Assembly: GCF_024606265.1 (NCBI RefSeq)
Contig: NZ_JAHHPP010000406.1
Location: 1-40,809, forward strand
DNA length: 40,809 bases
From: Endozoicomonas sp. SESOKO1
GTDB taxonomy: Bacteria; Pseudomonadota; Gammaproteobacteria; Pseudomonadales; Endozoicomonadaceae
Direction of reading: 5' to 3'
Part shown: positions 15,519-23,647 of the stretch, in pieces
How the letters are laid out: every line of letters begins with the position of its first letter
Numbering within the stretch: position 1 is the first letter of the stretch
The notes under the pieces: model-generated
Told to the model about the DNA's origin: nothing
The model's database searches: none
The model's input: only the letters and a program-made list of their open reading frames with translations
Program-made: the position numbers and the translations under genes

Positions 15519-16202
15519 TTAAGCTGCTACTGCAAGCTCAAATACTTCTTTGTTCTTACTGGTCTCTACTTTCAAGGCTGAGGCTATAACGTGATAATCA
15601 TAGACCCCTGCAAGCATCAGCATAACCATAAGTTCTAAGGTTGCCTTGTATGCGCTCAAAGCTGCCTTATGGTCAGAGGCTACCAAGTGAGACATAAAGG
15701 TAGACCGTCCTCCTGTAAGCTCCTTACTGGCATAACCAGCAGTAGCCCTCTGAGCCAGCTTTGAGAAGTTAGAGACCTCATGGCCTTTCATATTGATAAG
15801 ACCATTTACAGCAGCATTAGCTACAAGCTCCTTCATTCTCAGCTCTACCTTCTTGGTCTCAGCTATCAGGGCTTCAGGTATGGCTACAGTGTTGGCGATA
15901 AGTGAGGCTTCAAGTGATTGACCATTAGCAGCAGCCTTGAAGCAGTCAAAGACAGCATCGTAGAAGTCGTCATCAATCCAAGCGGCGTACTTGTAGACGG
16001 TCTTTTCGTTAGCGTATGTAAGGTTTTTACCTTTAGTAAAGCACGGGACAAATTTGTCCCGTGCTTTATTGCGAGTAAACTTGCTTGGTTTCTTATTCTC
16101 AGCAGCACCACTAGCTTTGAAGACATCATTAAGACAGTACAGAGTTTTGTCTTCAGGATGCTGTTTAACTTCTACAGTCTTATTGTTAAAGGTGATTTTC
16201 AT
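15519..16202 (-). CDS. KilA-N domain DNA-binding protein
   Basis: A 227-residue protein whose first 100 residues fit the KilA-N domain of phage regulators: TLYCLNDVFKASGAAENKKPSKF, then NKARDKFVPCFTKGKN, then TYANEKTVYKYAAWIDDDFYDAVFDCF. The C-terminal half is helical and unassigned. ATG 16202 has GAGAAGAA upstream. A perfect 32-bp palindrome lies inside the domain-coding region (16037-16068) and operator-like palindromes lie upstream, so autoregulation is plausible. It probably binds DNA; its target is unknown. Confidence 0.75.
   Translation of the reverse strand: MKITFNNKTVEVKQHPEDKTLYCLNDVFKASGAAENKKPSKFTRNKARDKFVPCFTKGKNLTYANEKTVYKYAAWIDDDFYDAVFDCFKAAANGQSLEASLIANTVAIPEALIAETKKVELRMKELVANAAVNGLINMKGHEVSNFSKLAQRATAGYASKELTGGRSTFMSHLVASDHKAALSAYKATLELMVMLMLAGVYDYHVIASALKVETSKNKEVFELAVAA
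16037..16068. promoter_or_regulatory. Perfect 32-bp palindrome inside the KilA-N gene
   Basis: TAAAGCACGGGACAAA is followed at once by its exact reverse complement. The central CAAATTTG is shared with the palindrome at 16268-16283. It encodes KARDKFVPCF within the KilA-N domain, so part of the constraint is protein coding, but perfect symmetry over 32 bases is unexpected. Confidence 0.6.
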
Positions 16203-16462
16203 TCTTGGTTCTTCTCAATGATTAGGGCTTCAGGTATGGCTACAGTGTCTACCTTTCAAAGTGATAATCTGCAAATTTGCAGAATTAAAAGGGGGGATTT
16301 CACCCCTTTTAGCTTTCCGAACTCTTTTGGCTTATGCTTCTCAATGATTAGGGTCACTGTACGCTTCTGACCTGAGTGGTCAAATTGACCACCAAGCTTG
16401 TCTTCAGGATGCTGTTTAACTTCTACAGTCTGGTGATTTTCATTCTAGGTTCTTCTCATTAA
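16203..16462. repeat. Mosaic leader built from pieces of the KilA-N gene
   Basis: The region upstream of the KilA-N gene holds partial copies of its own coding region. Positions 16400-16430 repeat 16149-16178; 16433-16458 repeats the start-codon and ribosome-site region 16190-16216, giving a decoy ATG with a six-codon frame (MKITRL, stop); and 16221-16245 repeats 15873-15894. It also holds the palindrome TCTGCAAATTTGCAGA (16268-16283) and an AAAAGGGG/CCCCTTTT hairpin (16287-16310). Confidence 0.65.
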
Positions 16463-16651
16463 TTAAAAAAACTGAGGGACTACAGTAGCCCTTGGGTCTA
16501 TCTTGTTTCTTTCTACCATTACCTTGATAGAAGTGCCTTCAAAGGTCAGACCATGTAATTTAATATGGTATGCATGCCGCCATTGATTAAGCTTCTTCTG
16601 TACTGACTTAGCGTCTTCATTCAAGAAGGTAAATTCTGTTTGTGCTTTCAT
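16463..16651 (-). CDS. Small element protein of unknown function
   Basis: A 62-residue protein (MKAQTEFTFLNEDAKSVQK at the start, DPRATVVPQFF at the end) with mixed charge and no membrane segment. Its start codon overlaps the stop of the winged-helix gene by one base, so they are coupled. Not recognised. Confidence 0.6.
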   Translation of the reverse strand: MKAQTEFTFLNEDAKSVQKKLNQWRHAYHIKLHGLTFEGTSIKVMVERNKIDPRATVVPQFF

Positions 16652-17040
16652 TATCCAAATGTCCTCCCAAGTGCTGCACTAAAACCTTTCCATCTCTCTT
16701 CCTTTTCAACCTCTAAGTAGGCTTCAAGTGAACCATGCTTCTCAACTCCAGCATTAATAGAGAGTGCTTCTGTGTGGTCTGCTAAAAGCTCTTCTTCAAG
16801 CCTTGACACTAAGGTATATGTAAAGACTCTCTTTGCAGGCTCACCTATTGAGAGACCTTCTTGCTTCCTCTGAGTCTTAACTACATAACCTCTAGTTACA
16901 AGATTCTGTAAAGCTCTATGTACGGCTTGCTGACTTCTATTTACGACTTCAGTCAGCGCATAGACTGTAACCTGTGGGTACTCTGAGTACTCCATAGCTT
17001 CCAGTATGGCTAATTGCTGCTTGCCTAAGCCTTTACTCAT
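16651..17040 (-). CDS. Winged-helix (MarR/DprA-like) DNA-binding protein
   Basis: A 129-residue protein. Residues 5-75 read as a winged helix: KQQLAILEAMEYSEYPQVTVYALTEV, then the recognition helix NRSQQAVHRALQNLVTRGYV and a wing with a basic KTQRK. The C-terminal half is acidic and ends in AALGRTFG. It most likely regulates element transcription. It is followed without a gap by the 62-residue gene. Confidence 0.65.
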   Translation of the reverse strand: MSKGLGKQQLAILEAMEYSEYPQVTVYALTEVVNRSQQAVHRALQNLVTRGYVVKTQRKQEGLSIGEPAKRVFTYTLVSRLEEELLADHTEALSINAGVEKHGSLEAYLEVEKEERWKGFSAALGRTFG

Positions 17041-17090
17041 GTTATTACTATCCTATTTAAGTGTTGTATTACGTACTACAGCATTTAACT

Positions 17091-17318
17091 TTAAGCTGCC
17101 TGATAGTGGACTATTAGTTGCTTGGTATTCTCATCTACTTCAGAGTTAATAAACTCCTTGATTAGCTGATTGACCTTCCTATTAATCTCACCCTTAGTAA
17201 GATGATTAAGTACTACAAAGTCATTAGCTCCTACTTGAATATTACAGTACCTAGAGTTATTCCTTGGGTCTTTCTTCACAGCACAGTCAAAGCTTAAACT
17301 CTTATACTTTCTGCTCAT
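17091..17318 (-). CDS. Small element protein of unknown function
   Basis: A 75-residue protein with a basic N-terminus (MSRKYKSLSF, KKDPRNNSRY) and a helical, acidic C-terminus. It overlaps the end of the next upstream gene by 17 bases, a sign of tight operon packing. Not recognised. Confidence 0.6.
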   Translation of the reverse strand: MSRKYKSLSFDCAVKKDPRNNSRYCNIQVGANDFVVLNHLTKGEINRKVNQLIKEFINSEVDENTKQLIVHYQAA

Positions 17319-17583
17319 TCTTATAGCTCTCCTGTAGCAAGACCACCTTCAAACACTCAAGCTCTAACTCTTTTAAAACTACCTGAGCCTTAAGTGTCTC
17401 CAATCGGTTAGACTCATAGACATCAGGAAGCATTATTATATTAAATTGAGCTTGCATATCGCTTACAGCTTCATAAGTAGACCAAGGGTCATAAGTCAAA
17501 GGGTTACTACTGGTCATTTCTTGCAGCAGCTTAGAGCCTGAATTGGTAAAATCTTTCAGGGTCTCAATTAATTCAGTTTTCAT
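17302..17583 (-). CDS. Small helical element protein
   Basis: A 93-residue protein, helical and Leu/Glu rich, with a likely coiled coil at residues 60-88 (RLETLKAQVVLKELELE). There is no membrane segment. It lies between the 33-residue membrane peptide gene and the 75-residue gene in the leftward operon. Not recognised. Confidence 0.6.
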   Translation of the reverse strand: MKTELIETLKDFTNSGSKLLQEMTSSNPLTYDPWSTYEAVSDMQAQFNIIMLPDVYESNRLETLKAQVVLKELELECLKVVLLQESYKNEQKV

Positions 17584-17648
17584 ACTTCATTTATTCCAGA
17601 CACAAGGAAGCTCAGAGCTAGCCCTGTGTCCTTACTTTAGGTTTAGGT

Positions 17649-17750
17649 TTAGGCGGTTGCTGAAATAGCAGCAGTCATAACTACATTGAACATACAGACA
17701 GCAAATACTACTACAGTAAATAGCGGGTCATTAGTGGTCTCTTTGTTCAT
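17649..17750 (-). CDS. 33-residue membrane peptide
   Basis: ATG 17750 overlaps the stop codon of the 210-residue gene (ATGA), and the frame runs 33 codons to TAA 17649. The peptide is MNKETTNDPLF followed by a hydrophobic helix (FTVVVFAVCMFNVVMTAAIS). The coupled start and single membrane span make it a credible small phage-type membrane protein (a holin-like or ejection accessory role is a guess). Confidence 0.55.
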   Translation of the reverse strand: MNKETTNDPLFTVVVFAVCMFNVVMTAAISATA

Positions 17751-18379
17751 TCTGTGTAACCTACAGTTAGCTCTGTCTGGTTACTCATAGCAGCCTTAAT
17801 GCTGTCCTCAAGGTTAGCCTTCTTGTTTTCCAGAAGCTCTACCTCAAGCTCAGAACTATTGTTCTCTAGCATCATGTTTACTACGTCCAGCTCAGACTTA
17901 AGGCTAGCTATCTGCTTCTGCTTCTGAGCTACCCGTAGACCTACTTGCTGCTCCATTTCAAGGAGACCCTGAGCCTTGCTGTAGTTATAAGACAGATTCT
18001 CTTTAGCTTCCTTACTTTTCTCAATGGTTGTAGGAATATCCTTTAAGAACTTAGTCCAAGCTGGAAGGGTCTTAATAATTGCCCTGATTGCTTCAGTGTC
18101 TCCCATATTAATAAATCTTGAGACATGTTCTCTAAGACTCTGAAGAGCGTTATAGGTGCCAGTACCTTTAATGGTGTAATCAGCGTCTAACTCAGGGTAA
18201 TAATCTGGGTGCTGTAATTTACACTCAGTACTGATACCCTCATTACCAGTAATCAGAGTGGGTACTGTTACTGTCTGAGGTCTCATGCTTGAGCAATAAG
18301 CAGAGTTAATAGCCTTTGCTTGCTCAAAACTCATGTTCTCAATGATTGAGCTTTCAGCTTCTTTAGTAATGCTTTCCAT
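17747..18379 (-). CDS. Coiled-coil element protein
   Basis: A 210-residue protein. The first 100 residues are mixed, with no known motif; residues 120-195 are a strong coiled coil (EMEQQVGLRVAQKQKQIASL, SELEVELLENKKANLEDSI). It sits between the 104-residue gene and the 33-residue membrane peptide, in the stretch that separates the two internal-virion-like genes. It could be a structural or scaffolding partner, but no family is recognised. Confidence 0.65.
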   Translation of the reverse strand: MESITKEAESSIIENMSFEQAKAINSAYCSSMRPQTVTVPTLITGNEGISTECKLQHPDYYPELDADYTIKGTGTYNALQSLREHVSRFINMGDTEAIRAIIKTLPAWTKFLKDIPTTIEKSKEAKENLSYNYSKAQGLLEMEQQVGLRVAQKQKQIASLKSELDVVNMMLENNSSELEVELLENKKANLEDSIKAAMSNQTELTVGYTE

Positions 18380-18419
18380 ACTTCTAGTGTTTCCTGTGGT
18401 TATTGTGGTTATCTTTAAT

Positions 18420-18734
18420 TTAAATCAATTTTATTGAGCCTTGGGTAATCTTTCCCATTAGACTACTTTTGGTCATTTGAATTTCAGCCTCAGACATTCC
18501 ATAGTTGCGGAACTCATAGTCCATGCCTCCATTCTGAATAGCAGCAGCTTGAGCTTGTGACATTAAGCCGCCTGTCTGGTATTGCTGAATAATTGGATGG
18601 AGACCCATAGAAGGAGCTGAGGAGCTGACATTGCCTAGCGGCGCATACTCATAGTCAAACTCTGTGTACTCTTCTCCATCTTGGTCTATTCCGTCTCGGC
18701 TTTCGCCTGTAAAGATTAGTTGTGAACCGGACAT
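18420..18734 (-). CDS. Element protein of unknown function, Gln/Gly/Met rich
   Basis: A 104-residue protein with an acidic N-terminal half (GIDQDGEEYTEFDYEY) and a Gln/Ala/Met-rich middle (HPIIQQYQTGGLMSQAQAAA). AGGAG stands seven bases before ATG 18734. It lies directly after the 605-residue gene, where T7-like phages carry virion genes, so a small virion component is possible. Not recognised. Confidence 0.6.
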   Translation of the reverse strand: MSGSQLIFTGESRDGIDQDGEEYTEFDYEYAPLGNVSSSAPSMGLHPIIQQYQTGGLMSQAQAAAIQNGGMDYEFRNYGMSEAEIQMTKSSLMGKITQGSIKLI

Positions 18735-18760
18735 ATTTATTACTCCTGTTTATTTGTTTG

Positions 18761-20578
18761 TTATTGGGCTACAGCATCGGCTGTAATTCTAATTAGCGGT
18801 TGACCCTCAGCATAAACGACTATCCCTCTAGGGTTTCTGAGGTCTTGGTAAATCTGGAAGTCATCAAGATCAAAGTCTTCATCTACGAATGATAAAGAAT
18901 CTTTCAGTGTCTCAAGGTATCGGCCTAAAGCCTGTCCTGAAGTCTCATCACCAATAAGCCTTGACTCCAAGTCATCTAAGAAGGGCTTAACGTCATTGCT
19001 TACAGTAATCCTCTTTGCAAATCCCAAGTAGCCACCATCAGAGACTTCAAGTTCCTGATAACTACTATTGAGAAGCTGCTCAGTAATACTAAGAGCCTTG
19101 TCTTCAGGTACTCCAAGCTGAGAGTAGGTCTTTAATAGCTGTACTGCTTGAGCCTGTACTTCAGGACTGTTAGCCAGAGACCCGCTAAGGTTTACCTCTT
19201 CTGCTAAGCCTGAGCTGTACTTAATGCTAGGCAAGCCTTGACCCTTAAGCCCTATGTACTGGTCTACTCCCTTACTCTCTCCGTGTACGTCTATAAGAGT
19301 GTCGAGTAGTAGTAGTTCATTAAATTGGGTCTCCTTACTCGTATAGTCCTTGGCAAAGCCGAGACCATCACGAATAGAGCCTACTTGCTTGAATGCCTTG
19401 TAAGACTGGAGAATAGCTAGCTTATCTGGAGACCCGTCTTGTGTCTTGGCTGTAAGTCCAAACTCTATGGCTTCCTTGATGCTTGGTACTACTCCCTGAG
19501 CTATCATTCTCTGCTTGGTCTTACTATCTGCCTCAGCATAAGCCTTATTCTGAGCCTGCTTTAGCTGAGTAGCGGTAAGCTTGCTATTGCTTGGAGCCTT
19601 ACCCGTAGCCCTGAAGCTATTGAGCGCCGTAGACTCTTCAATCTTGTACTCTCTTTGCTTAACGGCCTCCTCTCGGATTGCTGCCAGCTTTACGGGAGTA
19701 AGACCAAAATCTCTAAGAGCTACTTCTGAGAGGTCATCTATCTGCTCTACTGCTCCCTTCTTGGCCAGAGCATTGAGCGTATTCAGTGAGTCATAAGACT
19801 TAATATCTGCCTCTGATTGTCTAACACGCTCCTTAATATCAGCAGGTACATCTTCATCATTAATCAAGAAGCTATTGACTCCAAATTGTCTTGGGTTAGC
19901 TTGCCAGAGTTTCACTGCTTCCTTGATAACTTCCTGCTTATTCATGCTATTAGCGTAACCAGCAGCACCGGAAGTAAGCTTACTCACAGTAGAGCTAAAA
20001 GCTTCAGGGTCTTTAGCATCAAAGGCCAATACAGAAGAGCCTCTAGTTAATCTCTCGGTCTCTGTCTTCTGCCATTGAGCTTGGCTAAAGGCTAGCTGAG
20101 TGTCTGCTTTAAGAGAGTCCGCTAGGCTGTCTCTATTGTATTCTGAGACCCCTTTGAAGTAGTCCTTACTCAGCTTATGGGTCAGAGCTATACGCTTCTC
20201 TATGGTGTCTTCTTCTGGCTGTAGCTTGGCTAGCTCTTGGCTCAAAGCCTGCTCATAAAGGGGCTTCTGGTTCTTAATCAGGAACTCATCATTAATAGAG
20301 GCTGCTTGCTTATCTGCAATGTGATTAGCTTCTATTGTGTCGCCTACTCCCTTGAATATCTGTGTACCTGCATTAATGAAGGCTGACAAAGGGTCATCAA
20401 GAGTATGGGTCTGAGCTAGTTGACCAGCTTGAATAGACCCTCTTTGTTTGGCTGCTCCTGTAGCATTTACCTTAAAGCCAAGGCTGGAGTTAATAGCAGT
20501 CTGAGACTTACGGCTAGACTTACCGCCTCCTACTTGTCTATTAGGTAATCTGTGAGAAATTAGGGTATTAGCACTCAA
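18761..20578 (-). CDS. Large helical protein, internal-virion (T7 gp15)-like
   Basis: A 605-residue protein. After a basic, Gln/Ser-rich N-terminus comes LSAFINAGTQIFKGVGDTIEANHIADKQA near residue 65, then long Gln/Glu/Lys/Ala-rich helices to the end. The length, composition and early 'FxxAGxxIxKGVGDxxEANxxADKQA' style helix resemble podoviral internal core proteins of the gp15 type. The gene precedes the gp16-like gene in transcription order, as in T7, but nine small genes lie between them. The start is TTG, overlapping the previous stop (TTGA). No enzyme motif is seen. The assignment rests on layout and composition, so it is moderate at best. Confidence 0.5.
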   Translation of the reverse strand: MSANTLISHRLPNRQVGGGKSSRKSQTAINSSLGFKVNATGAAKQRGSIQAGQLAQTHTLDDPLSAFINAGTQIFKGVGDTIEANHIADKQAASINDEFLIKNQKPLYEQALSQELAKLQPEEDTIEKRIALTHKLSKDYFKGVSEYNRDSLADSLKADTQLAFSQAQWQKTETERLTRGSSVLAFDAKDPEAFSSTVSKLTSGAAGYANSMNKQEVIKEAVKLWQANPRQFGVNSFLINDEDVPADIKERVRQSEADIKSYDSLNTLNALAKKGAVEQIDDLSEVALRDFGLTPVKLAAIREEAVKQREYKIEESTALNSFRATGKAPSNSKLTATQLKQAQNKAYAEADSKTKQRMIAQGVVPSIKEAIEFGLTAKTQDGSPDKLAILQSYKAFKQVGSIRDGLGFAKDYTSKETQFNELLLLDTLIDVHGESKGVDQYIGLKGQGLPSIKYSSGLAEEVNLSGSLANSPEVQAQAVQLLKTYSQLGVPEDKALSITEQLLNSSYQELEVSDGGYLGFAKRITVSNDVKPFLDDLESRLIGDETSGQALGRYLETLKDSLSFVDEDFDLDDFQIYQDLRNPRGIVVYAEGQPLIRITADAVAQ

Positions 20579-20763
20579 AGCTTAATCCCCATTACCTCAG
20601 CAGCTTTTTCAATGGCAAAGCCTAGAGTTTTAGTCCTGTTAATTACTTGCCCTTGCTGCTTGGTCAGAGCTGAAGCCAAGGCAACAATAGCTTTATGTTG
20701 CTTAGCTGTTGGTCTGAATGTGACTATAGCAGGAGTAGTATTAGGTTTATCTTCTGTATTCAT
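20575..20763 (-). CDS. Short RHH-like protein, first gene of the leftward operon
   Basis: A 62-residue protein. Residues 12-60 (VTFRPTAKQHKAIVALASAL, then NRTKTLGFAIEKAAEVM) could form a ribbon-helix-helix fold: a short beta strand followed by two helices. Its stop overlaps the TTG start of the 605-residue gene. As the first gene after the hairpin-rich leader it could be the operon's repressor. Confidence 0.5.
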   Translation of the reverse strand: MNTEDKPNTTPAIVTFRPTAKQHKAIVALASALTKQQGQVINRTKTLGFAIEKAAEVMGIKL

Positions 20764-21191
20764 AATAGAGTCTGGTACTTGAATTGAGTTTTAATACAAA
20801 AATAAAAGCCAACACCAATAGACCACAGAGGACTATCAGTATTGGTATTAATCACGAGTGCAAGTAATGATTAATTGTTAGCTCTCCAGTCTTGATACGC
20901 TGGAAGAAGGAAGGTCATATCTAGGGAGAGCTGACAGTTAATCATTAGGAAAAGCAGACAGTTTAACTACTTGTCTAGGTAGTGGGTTTATGTAGGCCAA
21001 CAACAGCCACAATAAACACCAAAGCAGGATAGCAACAAACCTTTAACCTAGAATGAAGGAAGTTAAAGGGGACAGACTACTACTACACCATTGGCGGGGG
21101 AGAAGGTAAGAAGTAATAGTCTGTCCTCAACGTGTTCCGTTAGGTAATCAAGCCTAACTATAAGACAGCTTGTTATTGTTATTATGTTCTG
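20764..21191. ncRNA. Hairpin-rich leader region, possible plus-strand RNA
   Basis: A 428-base stretch without a gene, holding four inverted repeats. The largest has 22-base arms (20866-20887 and 20925-20946) that differ at two positions, and both become G-U pairs only if the plus strand is transcribed. Others are CCTTTAAC/GTTAAAGG (about 21041-21068), GGACAGACTA/TAGTCTGTCC (21070-21126) and GTTAGG/CCTAAC (21138-21157). It separates the ParB block from the leftward operon and could be an antisense or regulatory RNA, or an origin. Confidence 0.4.
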
Positions 21192-21211
21192 TCTATAAGT
21201 TAGGAATTAAT
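21192..21211 (-). promoter_or_regulatory. Repeated promoter-like motif, copy 1 (variant)
   Basis: On the minus strand it reads ATTAATTCCTAACTTATAGA; 14 bases match copies 2 and 3 exactly and the rest is a variant. It lies upstream of the leftward operon but also covers the last codons of the 87-residue frame, so part of the match may be coding. Confidence 0.4.
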
Positions 21212-21456
21212 ACAGAAGGGAGACCAGAGGCTAGTTCTTTGCTCAGCTTGATGACAGCCTTCTTTTCAGACTTGCTGTCTTCGTTAGTAAGGATTTTAAG
21301 AACACGGTCTTTGAAGACAGCATTCTTTTCTTCCATGAGCTTGTATACATTAGTGAAGCCAACGGTTTCACAATCAGTCAGGGAGCCAAACTTAGGGAGT
21401 TGTCTTAGGTTTTTAATCGCAGAACTACTTGGAACTTTAAACCCTTCGTTAGCCAA
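21193..21456 (-). CDS. Small basic protein downstream of the ParB-like gene, start unclear
   Basis: An 87-residue frame from TTG 21456 (LANEGFKVPSSSAIKNLRQL). The same frame stays open back to 21597, directly after the tandem stops TAA TAG of the ParB-like gene, and the extra residues (REVQYRIGELLNELRGHYES, NAFGDAVSQLFKKL) look coding. There is no ATG or GTG in the extension. It may start at a non-standard codon or be fused to the ParB-like protein by readthrough. No family is recognised; a DNA-binding partner of ParB is possible. Confidence 0.5.
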   Translation of the reverse strand: MANEGFKVPSSSAIKNLRQLPKFGSLTDCETVGFTNVYKLMEEKNAVFKDRVLKILTNEDSKSEKKAVIKLSKELASGLPSVLIPNL

Positions 21457-21597
21457 TTTTTTGAAAAGTTGGCTAACGGCATCACCGAAAGCATTATTAC
21501 TTTCATAATGACCCCTCAGCTCATTAAGCAGTTCGCCTATCCGATATTGAACTTCCCGCTTACTTGATGCCTCGCTAACGTCAGCCTTCTTGTCCTA

Positions 21598-22758
21598 TTA
21601 GGGTAAAGAAATACCAGCTTCTTCCAAAGCAGATAACATTTTGCGGAGATTCTTCAGACTGGCTGTAAGTTGGTCAGGTAGATTGAGCTGCATCTCTCTA
21701 AAACAGAGTACAGCATCCTGTTGAGACCAATCCTGAAAGGCTCTGTTAATGCTTGCAAAAGAAGCACCCGCTTGAACTTCAGGAGGAAAAGCAGCGACCA
21801 TCTGGTCAGCCTCTTTCTTGAAGCTGTACCTATCGTCACCTGTCTTGTAAGCCTTCTTGGTCTCAACTTCGACATTGACCAGAGGTTTAACCTCGAAGTA
21901 CTTATCTTCATCATTAGGCAGGAAATTAGGTTCAAACTCTTCGTCAGCCAGAGCGTCTACTTCAGACATGAAGGACTCAGGGTCGAATGCGAAGTCAGAA
22001 GCTATTTCTGCGAGAGGGTCTTCGTCGGTCTCGGCAGATAGCTGCTCAATGTAAGGTTGAGGCTGACCCTCATTTACGCATTTTGCGTTTTTGAGGGTTG
22101 CTGCTTTACGCTCCACAGTAGCTAACGAAGTCCCTGCTTCTTCAGCAATCTCCCTTTGTGTTAGCTCTCCAACCTTTAGCAGTTCTTCAATAAGAGCAGT
22201 TTGCGCCTTGTCACCTTCAGTATTAAAGGCAGTTACAAAGCGTTTAACTGAGGACTTGAACTTCTCAGGCATCTTTGTAACTTCGACTAACTGCTTGTAT
22301 GTAACTTGCCGCTTATGCTTAGGTAGACCCTCTGTAAGAATCTCAGCAGCCATAGCTAATATCTTTTTACGGTCAGCAGCATTAAGAGCCAACATCAGAG
22401 CGTGGTCGCAGTTAGCGCTTAAAGCCTGCTGGCGAGCTTCACGCTCATCACCCTCAGCCACAACCTCGGCAGGGTAATCGTTGACTCCAGCAGCCTTATA
22501 AGCATGGAATCTATGGAAACCATCGACCAGATAGTAGACCTCAGAATGGAAGTCACTGGTCTTGTCAGTAGCTCGCACTACCTTAATAGGGTCAAGGCGG
22601 GCTTCAGGGTTATCTTCCATGAGGATTTGCAGCTCAGATAACAGTGCGTCCCTGTGTTCACCACTGCCCCTGACTCGAACTTGGGTAAGCTCAGGGTCAG
22701 CGATGAGTTTAACGAGAGATACGTCCAGAGTAATGATATTAGAGGGGCTAATTGGCAT
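21598..22758 (-). CDS. ParB/Spo0J-like nuclease-fold protein with HTH
   Basis: A 386-residue protein. The N-terminal ParB-like domain contains VRVRGSGEHRDALLSEL, then DPIKVVRATD, and the signature VDGFHRFHAYKAAGVNDYPAEV near residue 75. A helix-turn-helix follows (GELTQREIAEEAGTSLATVERKA, about residues 195-220). The C-terminal third is acidic and then helical. Phages and plasmids use such proteins for partition, transcription control or DNA nicking. There is no ParA ATPase nearby. It ends with TAA directly followed by TAG, after which the same frame stays open. Confidence 0.8.
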   Translation of the reverse strand: MPISPSNIITLDVSLVKLIADPELTQVRVRGSGEHRDALLSELQILMEDNPEARLDPIKVVRATDKTSDFHSEVYYLVDGFHRFHAYKAAGVNDYPAEVVAEGDEREARQQALSANCDHALMLALNAADRKKILAMAAEILTEGLPKHKRQVTYKQLVEVTKMPEKFKSSVKRFVTAFNTEGDKAQTALIEELLKVGELTQREIAEEAGTSLATVERKAATLKNAKCVNEGQPQPYIEQLSAETDEDPLAEIASDFAFDPESFMSEVDALADEEFEPNFLPNDEDKYFEVKPLVNVEVETKKAYKTGDDRYSFKKEADQMVAAFPPEVQAGASFASINRAFQDWSQQDAVLCFREMQLNLPDQLTASLKNLRKMLSALEEAGISLP

Positions 22759-22860
22759 TCAGGAATGAGACCAGACAAACATGTATAGGAGATAGCTGTA
22801 GTTTATCTAAGTAGAAGCTCTTAACAATTAGTGTATATACCGGCTAACTTTAAGTCTGTC

Positions 22861-23130
22861 TTAAAGGTCAATCTTTCTCTCTCTTTGCTTCTGCCTGTAG
22901 CCCCTCATATAGTCCCTCATATAATCAGAAATACGCTCTCTATTCTCCTTATTGTACTGCTTATGATACTTCCTTATTTTCTCCTTATTCTCTTCCACTT
23001 CCTTATACTGAGCTTTGTAGAGCTTGCAGCATTCCTTACAGTGATTCTTATAACCGTCTCTAGTTGGCTTCATCTTATGAAACTCAGAGTAGGGCTTAAT
23101 GCTCAGACATTTAGTGCATTGCTTTGTCAT
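22861..23130 (-). CDS. Small Cys4 zinc-binding, basic phage-type protein
   Basis: An 89-residue protein with CTKCLSIKPYSEFHK at the start and NHCKECCKLYKAQYKE near residue 30, giving two CxxC pairs that can bind zinc. The rest is very basic and tyrosine/arginine rich. This layout is common in phage proteins related to HNH or endonuclease VII-type recombination nucleases, but the catalytic part is not evident, so DNA binding is the safest reading. It starts 100 bases upstream of the ParB-like gene. Confidence 0.65.
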   Translation of the reverse strand: MTKQCTKCLSIKPYSEFHKMKPTRDGYKNHCKECCKLYKAQYKEVEENKEKIRKYHKQYNKENRERISDYMRDYMRGYRQKQRERKIDL

Positions 23131-23627
23131 TGGGCTATAAACTCTTTGCTAATAATCTATTAGTCAGGATATAGACCCTATGCTTTAGCCCTGAGTTGGA
23201 GACCATGAGGCTAATTGATGTTTATTACCTTCCTAGTCCTATCGCTTCCAGTTGGACTTAGAGTTTAGCCTTGAGTTGGACATACAGTTTAGCCTTATAG
23301 TAAGGGCTACTTGAGGTCAGGCATTGAGTAGGACTGTAGGTAGGACTTAGAGTTAGCTATTAGCTCTGATAGTCAGACTTATAGTAGTAGTATTGGAGGA
23401 GGATAACTAAGGAGGTAATAACTGTAATAGTCAAGGCTGATAGTCATAGGACTATTGAGGATATAACTATAGTAGTGGAGAGCTGATAGTCAGGCTTATA
23501 GTTATAGGACTAGGAAGGTAATAATAGAGGAGGAGACTTTAATAGGGACTTAAACAAGACTCATACTTAAGGAACTATGAGGTAACTTTAAGTATGTAAC
23601 TATATGTCTGACCTATAGCCATAAATG

Positions 23628-23647
23628 TCTATAAGTTAGGATTAAAT
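23628..23647 (-). promoter_or_regulatory. Repeated promoter-like motif, copy 2
   Basis: The minus strand reads ATTTAATCCTAACTTATAGA, identical over 20 bases to copy 3 at 25003. It lies in the gene-free stretch upstream of the Cys4 and ParB-like genes and points toward them. Confidence 0.5.
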
